Assembly: GCA_016806645.1 (NCBI GenBank)
Contig: JACSYO010001600.1
Span: 2,850,001-2,914,000 of the forward strand
Origin: Ophiodon elongatus
Taxonomy: Eukaryota; Chordata; Actinopteri; Perciformes; Hexagrammidae
Length of the DNA stretch: 64,000 nucleotides
Direction: 5' to 3'
How positions within the stretch are numbered: the first letter of the stretch is position 1; every line of letters starts with the position of its first letter. This document shows, piece after piece, positions 62,738-64,000 of the stretch. Made by a program: the position numbers and the translations under genes. The notes under the pieces were generated by a model, which worked only from the letters and a program-made list of their open reading frames with translations, ran no database searches and was not told the DNA's origin.

Positions 62738-64000
62738 TCACCACAACACAGGAAAGTCCATTTGACTGAATCCAGGGTCTCTGCGCAGCTCCCAGTATGT
62801 GTTGTTGCTCACCCACGTGTCATCGTTTGACTTCCTGTCAACACAGCACAAATCCCTTAATGATTGATGCATCGTGAATGATTATCATATTTAAATTACG
62901 TGATACGGGTCAAATATACAGCCTATCAAATTTCCACATCAGTTTTCAGAATATAGGACGACAATAAGGCATAAACTTGAATCATCCAAAAATTGCATTA
63001 CGAAACAAAAGTTTGTGTCTTTATAATGTTCATAATATTCTGTTGGCGAGCCTACATAAGACAGTTTGTTTCTTGACTATATGTGCATCTTTCAATAAGC
63101 TAAAATATCTAGGAATGTAAAGGAGGATTGGATTTTGAACTTTCTGGGTTTAACTACAAGATTACAAAGAATAGAGGATATGAGGAGTGATGAGTCGCAT
63201 ATTATTACTTCAGAAATGGATCTAATGTAACGGACGATGACATGACAAATAATTCCTTTTTTTGTCCTAATGAGCCCAACAGTTATCTAACAACCCAGTT
63301 TGTTCATCAAAAGTCTGCAGACAGTGACATGTATTTAATGTATTTCGTGGCTCTGGGCCATAATCACAAGGTATGGAGCACAAACACAACATACAATAAT
63401 AACAAAACGATGGCACATAGCATGGCTAAAAGGACAACAAAAAGTACAGGCAGACTTTTTGTAAATTTAGAACACTAATTCCTGAGGTCATTGGGATATA
63501 TAAAGGGTGAGCTATATACCAGAGGATCTGCAACCTTTGTAATGGCAATCGCTTGGGAGATGAGTACAATCAGATAAGCCAAAGGTTATTTATATACTAT
63601 GTACATATTTGAAGAGTGTTCCTTTTGTTGAAAGTAATTTTTGTTGTCATACAACCGATAATATTCCAAGTCTAGCCCTTGTTTAAAGTCTACCCAAACA
63701 TCACACGATGTGAAACGTCTAAGGTCACTTTGCCCCGCTGTTCAACAGTTAGTTTCAACCAGTTGATGTTGTTCCACTTTTGTGTGAGGCCAGACAGACC
63801 ACAGTCATCCAGTATCTGCTTATATAATACATGAGGCACAGTGGCTGCTGCAGAGTCGAGCTCCGTTCATATGCGACAAACCAATTTTGTGGAAAAAACA
63901 CATGCAAACACTGTGCCCGATTGCACACAAAAGACACACAGACATGAAATCAGCAGCATACTTGAAAAAGCGTGGCTGGTGCGTCATGTTGTTGTCCTGC
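62738..64000 (-). CDS. osbpl3: Oxysterol-binding protein-related protein 3, C-terminal two exons (partial)
   Basis: ORP3 is a lipid-binding and transfer protein acting at ER-plasma membrane contacts. Only the end of its ligand-binding (ORD) domain lies in the window. The penultimate exon (64000 down to 63962, continuing off the edge) encodes QDNNMTHQPRFF. The last exon (62834-62738, stop 62740-62738) encodes KKSNDDTWVSNNTYWELR and then RDPGFSQMDFPVLW. The join AA|G restores FFKKS. HQPRFF, WVSN.TY.ELR and PVLW are the conserved tail of the ORP3/6/7 subfamily. Assignment to ORP3 rather than ORP6 or ORP7 rests on this tail and on proximity to gsdme, its neighbour in human. The intron (62835-63961, 1127 bp) shows nothing recognisable. 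Confidence 0.88.

Noticed and set aside
1..64000. CRISPR arrays, prokaryotic operons or viral genes
   Set aside because: The tandem repeats are microsatellites or the coding minisatellite, no spacer pattern exists, and all supported genes are spliced vertebrate genes.

Overview
The window is nuclear DNA from a ray-finned fish, most likely a percomorph. The evidence is intron-split vertebrate genes with GT-AG boundaries, abundant CA/GT, GA and TA microsatellites, and several copies of an interspersed repeat (containing the phrase TTAGCTTAGCATAAAGACTGGAAA) that I recognise from memory as common in percomorph genomes. It has no bacterial features, CRISPR array or operon. I found no clear tRNA or rRNA gene.

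Layout, left to right. (1) 1-~995 looks like the 3' UTR of an unidentified plus-strand gene. It is tail to tail with (2) rims3 on the minus strand, spanning ~1110-37700: a ~5.65 kb 3' UTR, six coding exons (24196 down to 6768, 324 aa), and a probable noncoding first exon in a CpG- and GA-rich promoter region near 37.5-37.9 kb. Its two largest introns (~15 and ~13 kb) hold repeats only. (3) 37.9-42.7 kb is intergenic. (4) nup42 (minus, 46249-42772, seven coding exons, 534 aa) encodes a CCCH zinc-finger nucleoporin with an expanded Gly/Trp/Arg region. (5) gsdme (minus, 53662-48504, nine coding exons, ~476 aa, plus a noncoding first exon near 55.0-55.3 kb) encodes the pore-forming cell-death effector gasdermin E. 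(6) A plus-strand gene at 57516-60645 (seven exons, 716 aa) has a proline-rich N-terminal half carrying a 69-bp coding minisatellite and a single C-terminal TOG-like helical-repeat domain resembling TOGARAM (crescerin) proteins. (7) The last two exons of osbpl3 (minus) lie at 62738-64000, cut by the window edge.

The genes do not form a pathway. In human, to my knowledge, NUP42, GSDME and OSBPL3 lie on 7p15, GSDME beside OSBPL3, whereas RIMS3 lies on 1p34. The window therefore appears to join two blocks that are separate in human. Exon coordinates were derived by hand from splice signals and reading-frame continuity. All seven-exon, nine-exon and six-exon models close in frame. One junction in gsdme is ambiguous and is flagged.

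Mobile-element content includes a 649-bp hAT-type nonautonomous transposon with a perfect 8-bp target duplication in the last gsdme intron, a probable second hAT relic, a probable solo LTR, a fold-back element, and at least five further fragments of the same repeat family. I found no clearly new multi-gene system. The most interesting points are the coding minisatellite, the WGRGG expansion of Nup42, the position-conserved candidate caspase site in gasdermin E, and an alternative-acceptor choice that would switch the gsdme 5' end between an overlapping upstream ORF and an N-terminal extension.
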